Assembly (NCBI RefSeq): GCF_001591345.1
Contig: NZ_BCUS01000018.1
Location: forward strand, 1-64,000
DNA: 64,000 nucleotides
Direction: 5' to 3'
Source of the DNA: Variovorax boronicumulans NBRC 103145
GTDB lineage: Bacteria; Pseudomonadota; Gammaproteobacteria; Burkholderiales; Burkholderiaceae_C
This document shows, piece by piece, positions 53,100-61,766 of this stretch. Made by a program: the position numbers and the translations under genes. The notes under the pieces are model-generated. The model had not been told where the DNA came from and did no database searches. It was given only the letters and a program-made list of their open reading frames with translations. The stretch's first letter is position 1, and the number at the start of each line of letters is the position of its first letter.

Positions 53100-53861
53100 C
53101 TATGCGTGCTGCTTGCCGAGAAAGCTCGCCATCAGGTCCACCGGCAGCGGAAACACGATGGTCGTGTTCTTGTCCGCGCCGATCACCGTGAGCGTCTCCA
53201 GGTAGCGCAACTGGATCGCCTGCGGCTCCTGCGCCAGCACGCGCGCGGCCTGGAACAGCTTCTCGGACGCCTGCAGCTCGCCTTCGGCATGGATCACCTT
53301 GGCGCGGCGTTCGCGTTCCGCCTCGGCCTGCCGCGCGATGGCGCGGATCATGGATTCGGTGAGGTCGATCTGCTTGATCTCGACGTTCGACACCTTGATG
53401 CCCCATGACGCCGTCTGCACGTCCAGCGATTCGCGCACATCCAGGTTGAGCTTCTCGCGCTCGGCCAGCATGTCGTCCAGCTGGTGCTTGCCGAGCACCG
53501 AGCGCAGCGTGGTCTGGGCCAGCTGGCTGGTCGCGTTGAAGAAGTCCTTGACCTCGATGATGGCCTTGGCCGCATCGACGATGCGGAAGTAGACGACTGC
53601 GCTGACCTTCACCGACACGTTGTCGCGCGAGATCACGTCCTGCGTCGGCACTTCGAGCACCACGGTGCGCAGGTCGACGCGCACCACCTGCTGGATGGCC
53701 GGGATCACGAACACCAGCCCGGGCCCTGCCACCTTCGAGAAGCGCCCCAGGGTGAACACGATGCCGCGCTCGTACTCCCGGAAGATCCATATCGCCGAAA
53801 AGAGCAGCGCCGCCAGCAGGACCAGGGCGACGGCGCCGATGCCATAAGTGAAAGAGAGCAT
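53100..53861 (-). CDS. Slipin (SPFH/band 7 membrane protein)
   Basis: A 253-residue slipin. An N-terminal membrane segment (about 5-25, TYGIGAVALVLLAALLFSAI) is followed by the SPFH domain with REYERGIVFTLGRFSKVAGP, VVLEVPTQDVISRDNVSVKV and LRSVLGKHQLDDMLAEREKL. Slipins form membrane scaffolds that recruit or inhibit proteases. Their usual partner, a NfeD-type protease, is not adjacent. The start ATG 53861 follows from the family N-terminus. Confidence 0.93.
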   Translation of the reverse strand: MLSFTYGIGAVALVLLAALLFSAIWIFREYERGIVFTLGRFSKVAGPGLVFVIPAIQQVVRVDLRTVVLEVPTQDVISRDNVSVKVSAVVYFRIVDAAKAIIEVKDFFNATSQLAQTTLRSVLGKHQLDDMLAEREKLNLDVRESLDVQTASWGIKVSNVEIKQIDLTESMIRAIARQAEAERERRAKVIHAEGELQASEKLFQAARVLAQEPQAIQLRYLETLTVIGADKNTTIVFPLPVDLMASFLGKQHA

Positions 53862-53956
53862 GGTGATCTCCCGCGACTCAGCAAAGGTGCTGAACGGTTG
53901 GACACCTGCCGCGCAGCGGCGTTCCGGCCGGGCCGGAATAAAGGTCGGCGCCGCCG

Positions 53957-55123
53957 CTACACCCACCCGAGCTGGCGCGCCGCCAGCTCCTTCATGATCT
54001 CCTCGGCGCCGCCGCCGATCATCATCACCTTGACCTCGCGGTAGACGCGCTCGCTCACGGTGCCGCGCATGAAGCCCATGCCGCCGAGGATCTGCACGGC
54101 CTGGTCGGCGCAGAACTGCATGGTCTGCGTGGCGTGGTTCTTGAGCAGGCAGACCTGTGCCACCCACTCCGGCGCGTTGATGCGGCCCGCTGCCTCGTGC
54201 GCGTCGCCCTCGGCGGACACGGCCTCGAGCCAGGCCTCGGTCGAGGCGATGCGCATCTGCATGTCGACCAGCTTGTGGCGCACGGCCTGGTGCTCGATGA
54301 GCGCGGCGCCGAAGGTCTTGCGCTCGCGCGACCAGGCCAGCGCTTCGTCGAGGCAAGCCTGCGCGAAGCCCAGCGCACCGGCCGCCAGCCCCACGCGCTC
54401 GCCATTGAAGTTGCCCATGACCATGCGGAACCCGCCGCCTTCGTCGCCGAGCAGGTAGCGCGCGGGCACGCGCACGTTGTCGAAGTGCAGCGTGGCGGTG
54501 TCGGAGCACAGCCAGCCCATCTTCGCGAGCCGCGTGCGCGAGAGGCCGGGCGCGTCGCCCGGCACGAGCAGCATCGAGAGCCCGCCCGCGCCGCGGCCTT
54601 CGCCGGTGCGCACGGCCACGGTGATCCAGTCGGCGCGCATGCCCGAGGTGATGAAGGTCTTCTCGCCGTTCAGCACGTAGTGATCGCCGTCGCGCTTGGC
54701 CGTCGTGCGCACCGCGGCCACGTCGGAGCCGCCGCCGGGTTCGGTGATCGCGAGCGCGGCGATCTTCTCGCCGCGCAGCACGCCCGGCACGACCTCGCGG
54801 CGCACCGCGTCGCTGGCATGCAGCACCACGGGCGGCAGGCCGATGTTGTGCGAGAACAGACTCGCGAGCACGCCGCCGCTCTGGCCGTGGCGCGCGAGCG
54901 CGACCCACGCCGGCAGCTTCAGCGCATACGAGGCGGGCGTGCCGCCGAGTGCTTCCGGATAGCCCAGGCCCAGCAGGCCCAGTTCGGCCGCGCGGGTGTA
55001 CAGCGCGCGCGGGAATTCGCCGGCCTCGTCCCAGGCCTGCACGTTCGGTGCGATCTCGGTCTGGGCGAAGCGGCGCACCGTGTCGGCGAGCGCCGCACGG
55101 TCGGCCTGCAGTTCAGCGTCCAT
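53957..55123 (-). CDS. Acyl-CoA dehydrogenase
   Basis: A 388-residue FAD-dependent acyl-CoA dehydrogenase. FAD/substrate motifs: AITEPGGGSDVAAVRTTAKR and NGEKTFITSGMRADW. The usual C-terminal catalytic Glu is absent (MMIGGGAEEIM replaces the IYEGT type), and the base is probably the Glu in FNGERVGLAAGA, as in isovaleryl-CoA-type enzymes. It is the last gene of the carboxylase operon, 5 bp after the other dehydrogenase. Branched-chain acyl-CoA is the likely substrate class. Confidence 0.9.
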   Translation of the reverse strand: MDAELQADRAALADTVRRFAQTEIAPNVQAWDEAGEFPRALYTRAAELGLLGLGYPEALGGTPASYALKLPAWVALARHGQSGGVLASLFSHNIGLPPVVLHASDAVRREVVPGVLRGEKIAALAITEPGGGSDVAAVRTTAKRDGDHYVLNGEKTFITSGMRADWITVAVRTGEGRGAGGLSMLLVPGDAPGLSRTRLAKMGWLCSDTATLHFDNVRVPARYLLGDEGGGFRMVMGNFNGERVGLAAGALGFAQACLDEALAWSRERKTFGAALIEHQAVRHKLVDMQMRIASTEAWLEAVSAEGDAHEAAGRINAPEWVAQVCLLKNHATQTMQFCADQAVQILGGMGFMRGTVSERVYREVKVMMIGGGAEEIMKELAARQLGWV

Positions 55124-55128
55124 GCCGG

Positions 55129-56289
55129 TCAGCCGCGCGGCGGGCGCTTGGCGATGCCCATGGTCTTGGCGAGGATGCCGAGCATCACCTCGTCGGCGCC
55201 GCCGCCGATCGAGCCCAGGCGGCCGTCGCGGTACAGGCGCGAGACGCGGTTCTCCAGCGTGAAGCCCATGCCGCCCCAGAACTGCAGGCAGGTGTCGGCC
55301 ACCTGGCGCGTGAGGCGGCCGGTCTTGAGCTTGGCCATCGACGCGAGCTCGAGCACGTCCTCGCCCTTCACATGCAGGTCGCAGGCGCGGTAGGTGAGGG
55401 CGCGCAGCGCTTCCACTTCGGTTTTCAGTTCGGCCAGCTTGAACTGCACCCACTGCTGGTCGGCCAGCGTGGCGCCGAACATCTGGCGCTGCTGCGCCCA
55501 TTCGATGGTCTGCGTGATGCAGTCGTCCATCGGCGCGAGCGAACTGGCGGCGCACCACAGCCGCTCTTCCTGGAACTGCTGCATCTGGTAGACGAAGCCC
55601 TGGCCCTCCTCGCCGATGCGGTAGCGCTGCGGCACGCGCACGTTGTCGAAGTAGATGAGGCCGGTGTCGCTCGAGTCCATGCCGATCTTGCGGATCTTCT
55701 TGGCCTTCTCGATGCCGGGCAGGTTCATCGGCACCATCACGAGCGACTTGTTGCGATGCACCGGGCCCTCGCTGGTGTTGACCAGCATGCACATCCAGTC
55801 GGCCTGCAGGCTGTTGGTGATCCACATCTTCTGGCCGGTGATGAGGTAGTCGTCGCCGTCCTTCTTCGCGTAGGTCTTCAGGCCCGCCACGTCGCTGCCC
55901 GCGCCGGGCTCGCTCACGCCGATGCAGCCGACCGTGTCGCCTGCGATGGCGGGCACCAGGAACTCGCGACGCAACTCGTCGCTGCCGAAGCGCGCGAGCG
56001 CGGGCGTGCACATGTCGGTCTGCACGCCGATGGCCATCGGCACGCCGCCGCAGCTGATGTGGCCCAGCCCCTCGGCGAAGGCCATCGCGAACGAATAGTC
56101 GAGCCCGGCGCCGCCGAAGGCCTCGGGCTTGTTCAGGCCCAGCAGGCCGAGGTTGCCGAGCTTCTTGAAGACCTCGTGCGCGGGAAAGATCTCGGCCTCT
56201 TCCCATTCGTCGACGCGGGGGTTGATCTCCTCGTCGATGAACCGGCGCAGGGTGTTCTGCATCTCGAGGTGTTCATGGGTGTACTGCAT
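55129..56289 (-). CDS. Acyl-CoA dehydrogenase, citronellyl-CoA dehydrogenase-like
   Basis: A 386-residue acyl-CoA dehydrogenase. Motifs: IGVSEPGAGSDVAGLKTYAK, GQKMWITNSLQADW and QFQEERLWCAASS, whose Glu is the probable base; the C-terminal motif is SIGGGADEVM. The N-terminal HLEMQNTLRRFIDEEINPRV and the CGGVPMAIGVQTDM block resemble AtuD of acyclic terpene utilisation as I remember it. Neighbours (SDR, biotin-dependent carboxylase) fit the Atu pathway or a related branched-chain route. Confidence 0.88.
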   Translation of the reverse strand: MQYTHEHLEMQNTLRRFIDEEINPRVDEWEEAEIFPAHEVFKKLGNLGLLGLNKPEAFGGAGLDYSFAMAFAEGLGHISCGGVPMAIGVQTDMCTPALARFGSDELRREFLVPAIAGDTVGCIGVSEPGAGSDVAGLKTYAKKDGDDYLITGQKMWITNSLQADWMCMLVNTSEGPVHRNKSLVMVPMNLPGIEKAKKIRKIGMDSSDTGLIYFDNVRVPQRYRIGEEGQGFVYQMQQFQEERLWCAASSLAPMDDCITQTIEWAQQRQMFGATLADQQWVQFKLAELKTEVEALRALTYRACDLHVKGEDVLELASMAKLKTGRLTRQVADTCLQFWGGMGFTLENRVSRLYRDGRLGSIGGGADEVMLGILAKTMGIAKRPPRG

Positions 56290-56313
56290 GGCGGGTCTCC
56301 GTTCGTTCGCTCG

Positions 56314-57210
56314 TTACTTGTCCTGGAACACGCGCGGTGTCTGCGCGAGGTGAAAGCCGTCGTAGGGCCGCACCGCGGGGCGCTGCTGCGCCTGCGCGTC
56401 GGGCAGTTCCATCGGCCAGCCCATGCGCGCCTGCGGGCGCGCGCCGTCCACGCGCAGCACGGTGCCGCTGATGAAGGCGGCAGCCGGGCCCAGCAGGAAG
56501 GCGATGGCGGCGGAGGTCTCGGCCTCGTTGCCGAAGCGGCCCGCGGGCACGGTCTTGCGCATGGCGCGCAGCATGTCGCCGGCCTCGGGCGGGTAGTGGT
56601 CCATGCCGCTGGAGGCGATGTAGCCCGGCGCCACGGCGTTCACGCGCACGCCGCTCACGGCCCACTCGGCGGCGGCGGTCTCGGTGAAGCTCACCATGCC
56701 GGCGCGCGCGGCGCCGCTGTGGCCCATGTTCGGCATCGACCCCCAGATGTCGGCCACGATGTTGACGATGGCGCCGCCGTGCGCCTGCATGCTCTGCAGG
56801 TAGCACTCGCGCGCCACCAGGAAGCCGCCCGTGAGGTTGGTGTGGATCACCGCCTCCCAGCCCTTGGCCGAGATGGCGGACAGCGGCGTGATGTACTGGC
56901 CGCCCGCGTTGTTGACCAGCCCGTCGATGCGCCCGTGCGCCGCGACGATGGCTTTCACGGCCTCGCGCACGGCGTCTTCCTGGCGGATGTCGAAGGCCTG
57001 CGTGCTGGCGTTGCCGCCGGCTGCTTCGATCTCGGCGCGCACCGCGTCGAGCTTCTCGGGCTTGCGCCCGACCAGCACCACGTGGGCGCCGAGCGAGGCC
57101 AACTCGTGCGCGGTGCAGCGGCCGATGCCGGAGCCGCCGCCGGTGACGACGATGCATTGCCCGGCGAACAGGCCGGGCGCGAAGACGGAGCGATAGTGGG
57201 ATGCGTTCAT
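56314..57210 (-). CDS. SDR family oxidoreductase lacking the YxxxK motif
   Basis: A 298-residue short-chain dehydrogenase. NAD(P) motif VVTGGGSGIGRCTAHELASL at 21-40 and NNAGG at 100-104. At the catalytic position the YxxxK motif is replaced by HSGAAR (H164 to R169), so neither Tyr nor Lys is in its usual place. This recalls the HAGSAK form of peroxisomal-type 2,4-dienoyl-CoA reductases. An enoyl- or dienoyl-CoA reduction is thus more likely than alcohol oxidation. In the Atu context similar SDRs are named AtuB/AtuG. The start ATG 57210 gives the family N-terminus. Confidence 0.85.
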   Translation of the reverse strand: MNASHYRSVFAPGLFAGQCIVVTGGGSGIGRCTAHELASLGAHVVLVGRKPEKLDAVRAEIEAAGGNASTQAFDIRQEDAVREAVKAIVAAHGRIDGLVNNAGGQYITPLSAISAKGWEAVIHTNLTGGFLVARECYLQSMQAHGGAIVNIVADIWGSMPNMGHSGAARAGMVSFTETAAAEWAVSGVRVNAVAPGYIASSGMDHYPPEAGDMLRAMRKTVPAGRFGNEAETSAAIAFLLGPAAAFISGTVLRVDGARPQARMGWPMELPDAQAQQRPAVRPYDGFHLAQTPRVFQDK

Positions 57211-57241
57211 TCGACAGGTTCTCGACAAAGGGGAGGGGCCT

Positions 57242-59191
57242 TCAGGCCTCGGCGATCTCGGCCACGATGTGGCGCGCGGCCACCTGCGTGCCCACGGCCA
57301 CATGCAGCGCCGCGACGCGGCCCGCGCGCGGCGCGCAGTGCACGTGTTCCATCTTCATGGCTTCGAGCGTGACCAGTGGTTGGCCCGCCGCGACGGTGTC
57401 GCCCTCGGCGGCGAGCAGCGCGACCACGCGGCCGTTCATCGAAGCGCGCAGCAGGCCGTCGCCGCCGCCCGCGCCGGCGCGCGGAACGGCCACGTGCGTG
57501 AGGTCGTCGAGGCGGTGGGCGCGGCCGTCGAAGTGGAGGTCCGTGCGTTCGCCGCGCCGCACCACCCATGCCTGCGCGGCCACGCCGTTGCAGGCAAAGC
57601 GCACCGGGCCGTCGTCCGGCAGCGCCAGCAGCGCGAGCGTGGCCGGCGCGGCGTCGTCCAGCACGACTTCGAAGTGCGCCGCGCCGCGCGGTGTCACGCG
57701 CGCCGTGTGCACGGCGCCGTCGAGCGCAAAGCGCAAGGCGTTGGGCTGCGTGTGCGCCAGCGGCGAGGGCCAGCCGCGCGCGCCGGTCTGCAGCAGCAGG
57801 GCCGCGAGCAGGGCGGCGCGTGTGTCGGCAGCCGCGTCGGCGGCGAGCAGGGCGTCGAGGTGGTCGCCGATGAAGGCGGTGGTCGCTCCGCCGCTCGCGA
57901 ACACCGGGTGCGCGAGCGCGCGCTGCAGCAGCGCCTGGTTGGTCGGCAGGCCGAGCGCCACCGTGTCGCGCAGGCCGGCCAGCAGCCGCTGGCTCGCTTC
58001 GTCGCGCGTGCGGCCCGAGGCGATGAGCTTGGCGATCATCGAGTCGTAGAAGGGCGGCACTTCGGCGCCGTCGCGCAATGCGTGTTCAGTCCGCAGAGCC
58101 GGTGACGTGCGCCATGCGCTCAGCGTGCCGCTTTGCGGCAGGAAGCCCTGCTGCGGGTCTTCGGCACACAGCCGCACCTCGATGGCGTGGCCGCTGATGC
58201 GCACGTCCTCCTGCGTCAGCGGCAGCGGCTCGCCGGCCGCCACGCGCAGCTGCAGTTCGACGAGGTCCAGCCCCGTCACCGCTTCGGTCACGGGGTGCTC
58301 CACCTGCAGCCGCGTGTTCATCTCCATGAACCAGTACTGGCCCTGCGCGTCGAGCAGAAACTCGAGCGTGCCCGCGCCTTCGTAGGCGATGGCCTTGGCG
58401 GCGGCCACGGCGGTGGCGCCCATGCGCGCGCGCAGCGCGGCATCGACGGCTGGCGAGGGTGCTTCCTCGATCACCTTCTGGTGGCGCCGCTGCACCGAGC
58501 AGTCGCGCTCGCCGAGGTGGATCGCGTGGCCGTGGCGGTCGGCAAACACCTGGATCTCGATGTGGCGCGGCGCGACGATGGCGCGCTCCAAAATCACGGT
58601 GGCGTCGCCGAAGGCATGCAGCGCCTCGGACTGCGCGCTCTGCAATTGCTCGGCGAAGGCGCCGGCCGAGGTCACGAGCCGCATGCCGCGCCCGCCGCCG
58701 CCGGCCGTGGCCTTGATCATCACGGGCCAGCCGATGCGCTCGGCCTCGGCGGCCAGCGTGGCGGTGCTTTGATCGTCGCCCTGGTAGCCGGGAATGCACG
58801 GCACGCCGGCCGCCTGCATGAGCCGCTTGGCGCCGGCCTTGTCGCCCATCGCGACGATGGCCTCGGGCGAAGGGCCGATGAAGACCAGCCCCGCATCGCG
58901 ACACGCCTGCGCGAAGGCCGCGTTCTCGGCGAGGAAGCCGTAGCCCGGATGCACCGCGTCGGCGCCGCTGGCGCGGGCCGCGGCAATGATCGATTCGATG
59001 GCCAGGTAGCTCTGCGCGGGCAGCGGCTCGCCGATGCACACCGACTCGTCGGCCTGGCGCACGTGCTCGGCGTCTGCATCGGCACGCGAGTACACGGCGA
59101 CCGTGCGGTAGCCCATGGCGCGCGCGGTGCGCATCACGCGCACGGCAATTTCGCCGCGGTTGGCGATCAGGATTTTTCGAAAAGTGCTCAT
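57242..59191 (-). CDS. Acyl-CoA carboxylase alpha (biotin carboxylase-BCCP) subunit
   Basis: A 649-residue fused biotin carboxylase and biotin carrier protein. Biotin carboxylase motifs: FRKILIANRGEIAVRVMRTA, the Gly-rich ATP loop TAGGGGRGMRLV, and NTRLQVEHPVTEAVTGLDLV. The biotinylation site EAMKMEH is near the C-terminus (about residue 613). It carboxylates its own biotin for the beta subunit. Fused alpha chains of this size serve methylcrotonyl-CoA and geranyl-CoA carboxylases. Its start overlaps the beta-subunit stop as ATGA. Confidence 0.93.
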   Translation of the reverse strand: MSTFRKILIANRGEIAVRVMRTARAMGYRTVAVYSRADADAEHVRQADESVCIGEPLPAQSYLAIESIIAAARASGADAVHPGYGFLAENAAFAQACRDAGLVFIGPSPEAIVAMGDKAGAKRLMQAAGVPCIPGYQGDDQSTATLAAEAERIGWPVMIKATAGGGGRGMRLVTSAGAFAEQLQSAQSEALHAFGDATVILERAIVAPRHIEIQVFADRHGHAIHLGERDCSVQRRHQKVIEEAPSPAVDAALRARMGATAVAAAKAIAYEGAGTLEFLLDAQGQYWFMEMNTRLQVEHPVTEAVTGLDLVELQLRVAAGEPLPLTQEDVRISGHAIEVRLCAEDPQQGFLPQSGTLSAWRTSPALRTEHALRDGAEVPPFYDSMIAKLIASGRTRDEASQRLLAGLRDTVALGLPTNQALLQRALAHPVFASGGATTAFIGDHLDALLAADAAADTRAALLAALLLQTGARGWPSPLAHTQPNALRFALDGAVHTARVTPRGAAHFEVVLDDAAPATLALLALPDDGPVRFACNGVAAQAWVVRRGERTDLHFDGRAHRLDDLTHVAVPRAGAGGGDGLLRASMNGRVVALLAAEGDTVAAGQPLVTLEAMKMEHVHCAPRAGRVAALHVAVGTQVAARHIVAEIAEA

Positions 59192-60798
59192 GGCCGTGCC
59201 ACCGAAAACTGCATGGGTTGCGGGGCGCGTGCCTCGGCGTCGCGGCAGATGGACAGCGCCTCGGCCAGCACGGCGCGCGTGTCGCGCGGGTCGATCACGC
59301 CGTCGTCCAGCAGCAGTGCGCTGGTGGTGAAGACGCTCATCTGGCGCTCGAAGCGCTCGACGATCTGGCGCTGCATCGCGTCGATCTTGTCGCGATCAAC
59401 GGCACCCTTTCGGGCCATGCCCGCCTCCATGACGATGGCCATCGTCTGCGCCGCCTGCTCGCCGCCCATCACGGCGGTGCGTGCGTTGGGCCAGCTGAAG
59501 CAGAAGCGCGGCGCGAAGCCGCGCCCGCACATGCCGTAGTTGCCCGCGCCGTACGAGGCGCCGCAATGCAGCGTGATCTGCGGCACGTTGGCGCTGGTCA
59601 CGGCCTGGATCATCTTGGCGCCGTGCTTGATGATGCCGGCCTCCTCGTGCGCGCGGCCCACCATGTAGCCCGTGATGTTCTGCAGGTAGACGATGGGCGT
59701 GCGCGACTGGCAGCAGGCCTGGATGAAGTGCGTGGCCTTGGTGGCGCCGTCGGAATCGATGGGGCCGTTGTTGGTGATGATGCCCACCGCATGCCCTTCG
59801 AGGCGGATGTGGCCGCAGACCGTGGCGCTGCCGTAGTGCTCGCTGAAGGCCAGGAACTCCGAGCCGTCGGCGATGCGCGCGATGACCTCGCGCATGTCCA
59901 CCGGCCGGCGGCCGTCGGCGGGCATCAGGCCCATCAGCTCCTCGGCGTCGTGGCGCGGCGGCGCGAAGGTACGCGGCGCCTCGTCGCGCACCCAGTCGAT
60001 GCCGCCGAGGATGGCGCGCGCGATGCGCAGCGCATCGCGGTCGTCCTCGGCCAGGTAGTCGCCCAGGCCCGAGATGTGGGTGTGCATGACGGCGCCGCCC
60101 AGTTCTTCCTCGGTGGCGATCTCGCCGGTGGCGGCCTTCAAGAGCGGCGGCCCGGCCAGGAAGGCCCGGGTGCGGTCGCGCACCATCACGATGTAGTCCG
60201 ACAGGCCCGTCTGGTAGGCGCCGCCCGCGGTCGACGAGCCGTGCGTCACCGTCACCACCGGCAGGCCCGCGGCCGAGAGCCGCGCGAGGTTGCGGAAGAT
60301 GTTGCCGCCGCGCACGAAGTCCTGCACGCGGTACTGCATGAGGTTGGCGCCCGCGCTTTCCACCAGCTGGATGAAGGGCAGCTTGTTCTCCAGCGCGATC
60401 TCGTGCAGGCGCAGCTGCTTGTCCAGGCCCATGGGCTGCAGCGCGCCGGCGTCGATGCCGGAGTCGGAGGCGCTGATCATGCAGCGCACGCCCGCCACGC
60501 GCCCGATGCCGGCGATCAGGCCGCCGCCGGGCACGCTTTTCGAAAGGTCGGGGTTGTCCTGGCCCAGGCCCGCCAGCGTGGCCAGCGGCAGGAAGGGCGC
60601 GCCGGTGTCCAGCAGCAGGGCCAGGCGTTCGCGCGGCAGCAACTGGCCGCGCTTGGCGAAGCGCTCGGCCGAGGCGCTGGAGGCGGCCACGGCGCGGGCT
60701 TCGTGGGACCGGACCTGGTCCAGCAGCGAGAGCATGCTGGCGCGGTTGGCCTGGTAGCTGTCTCCGGCGGTGTGCAGCCGGGATTCGAGGAGGGGCAT
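59188..60798 (-). CDS. Acyl-CoA carboxylase beta (carboxyltransferase) subunit
   Basis: A 536-residue carboxyltransferase. Motifs: LQPMGLDKQLRLHEIALENK, the N-terminal oxyanion region HGSSTAGGAYQTGLSDYIVM, and the C-terminal ASYGAGNYGMCGRGF with ARTAVMGGEQAAQTMA. The VESAGANLMQYRVQDF stretch and SSTAGGAYQTGLSDY differ from the common methylcrotonyl-CoA form, and resemble geranyl-CoA carboxylase AtuC as I recall it. So the substrate may be a terpenoid acyl-CoA, but methylcrotonyl-CoA cannot be excluded. It is the first gene of the operon. Confidence 0.88.
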   Translation of the reverse strand: MPLLESRLHTAGDSYQANRASMLSLLDQVRSHEARAVAASSASAERFAKRGQLLPRERLALLLDTGAPFLPLATLAGLGQDNPDLSKSVPGGGLIAGIGRVAGVRCMISASDSGIDAGALQPMGLDKQLRLHEIALENKLPFIQLVESAGANLMQYRVQDFVRGGNIFRNLARLSAAGLPVVTVTHGSSTAGGAYQTGLSDYIVMVRDRTRAFLAGPPLLKAATGEIATEEELGGAVMHTHISGLGDYLAEDDRDALRIARAILGGIDWVRDEAPRTFAPPRHDAEELMGLMPADGRRPVDMREVIARIADGSEFLAFSEHYGSATVCGHIRLEGHAVGIITNNGPIDSDGATKATHFIQACCQSRTPIVYLQNITGYMVGRAHEEAGIIKHGAKMIQAVTSANVPQITLHCGASYGAGNYGMCGRGFAPRFCFSWPNARTAVMGGEQAAQTMAIVMEAGMARKGAVDRDKIDAMQRQIVERFERQMSVFTTSALLLDDGVIDPRDTRAVLAEALSICRDAEARAPQPMQFSVARP

Positions 60799-60871
60799 GG
60801 GGGTCTGTGCGGTGCGCGCGTGTCGTTTCGCACAGACTTTAGGAGGCGGGCCCCCGGCCCGCTTGCGCCAA

Positions 60872-61648
60872 CTAGCTGGGGCGCACGCGCCGTTGTGCGG
60901 CGGGGGCGGCGTCGAGGCTGCTGCCCGTGACCACCCAGTAGATGAAGATCAGCACCGCGCCGGCCGTGCCGAACACCGTGAGGCCCATGTAGCTGCCGCC
61001 CAGCGAGAGCGCGTCGACCGGGGCGGCCGCCGTGCAGATCATGCTGGCCGCGCTCATGCCCACGTAGTGCATGGTGCACACCGCCACGCCCATCACGGCG
61101 GCGGCGGCCACCTGGTGGCTCAGCTTGCGCAGGTTGAAGGCCAGCCACAGCGCCGCGGCGGCGGCCGTGATGGCGATGACCACCGACAGCGCGACCATGC
61201 TGAAGTCGAAGCTCATCGTGGCCCGCATGTTCATCGCGAACATGCCCATGTAGTGCATCACGCACACGCCCAGGCCCGCCAGCAGGCTGCCGGCCAGCCA
61301 GCCCGAGCGGCTGAACTTGGCGCGCCCGCCCGCCAGGTACAGCGCAATGCCCGAGATCAGGATGGCCGCCACCAGCGACACGATGGTCAGCGGCATGTTG
61401 TACGCGATGCCGAAGGGCAGCCGGTAGGCCAGCATGCCGATGAAGTGCATCGACCAGATGCCGATGCCCCCCAGCGCCACCGCGGCGCAGGCCACGATGG
61501 CCAGGTTGGGTTTGCCGTCGGCGCCGACCATGCGCCCGGCACAGATCAGGGCCACCAGCGAGCCGAAGAAGGAAATGACGAACGAAAGCGCGACCAGCCC
61601 CAGGGAGTATTCGGGCGATAGCACTTGGCCTACGACGAGTGGAGTCAT
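60872..61648 (-). CDS. MHYT-domain membrane sensor
   Basis: A 258-residue integral membrane protein with about seven helices and three M-H-x-x motifs: SMHFIGM, VMHYMGM and TMHYVGM. These histidines and methionines are proposed to bind copper and sense O2, CO or NO. The protein ends after the membrane domain, with no GGDEF, EAL or kinase output, so the signal must pass to another protein. It lies 73 bp upstream of the carboxylase operon on the same strand. An AT-rich promoter region lies upstream. Confidence 0.9.
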   Translation of the reverse strand: MTPLVVGQVLSPEYSLGLVALSFVISFFGSLVALICAGRMVGADGKPNLAIVACAAVALGGIGIWSMHFIGMLAYRLPFGIAYNMPLTIVSLVAAILISGIALYLAGGRAKFSRSGWLAGSLLAGLGVCVMHYMGMFAMNMRATMSFDFSMVALSVVIAITAAAAALWLAFNLRKLSHQVAAAAVMGVAVCTMHYVGMSAASMICTAAAPVDALSLGGSYMGLTVFGTAGAVLIFIYWVVTGSSLDAAPAAQRRVRPS

Positions 61649-61739
61649 GCGATGTCCCTTCGGAAAGAGCGCTTCGCAGACCCCGACTGCCCTATGCGAT
61701 CGGAACGCTGCGACGCGTCCCGACCAGTTTGTAATATGT

Positions 61740-61755
61740 GTTTATAAAAGTAAAC
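61740..61755. promoter_or_regulatory. AT-rich dyad upstream of the MHYT gene
   Basis: GTTTA-TAAAAG-TAAAC is a perfect dyad in the 118-bp gap before the MHYT gene, within an unusually AT-rich 60 bp. It probably marks the promoter and an operator. No clear -35/-10 pair could be fixed. Confidence 0.4.
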
Positions 61756-61766
61756 AGAAACTTGTA

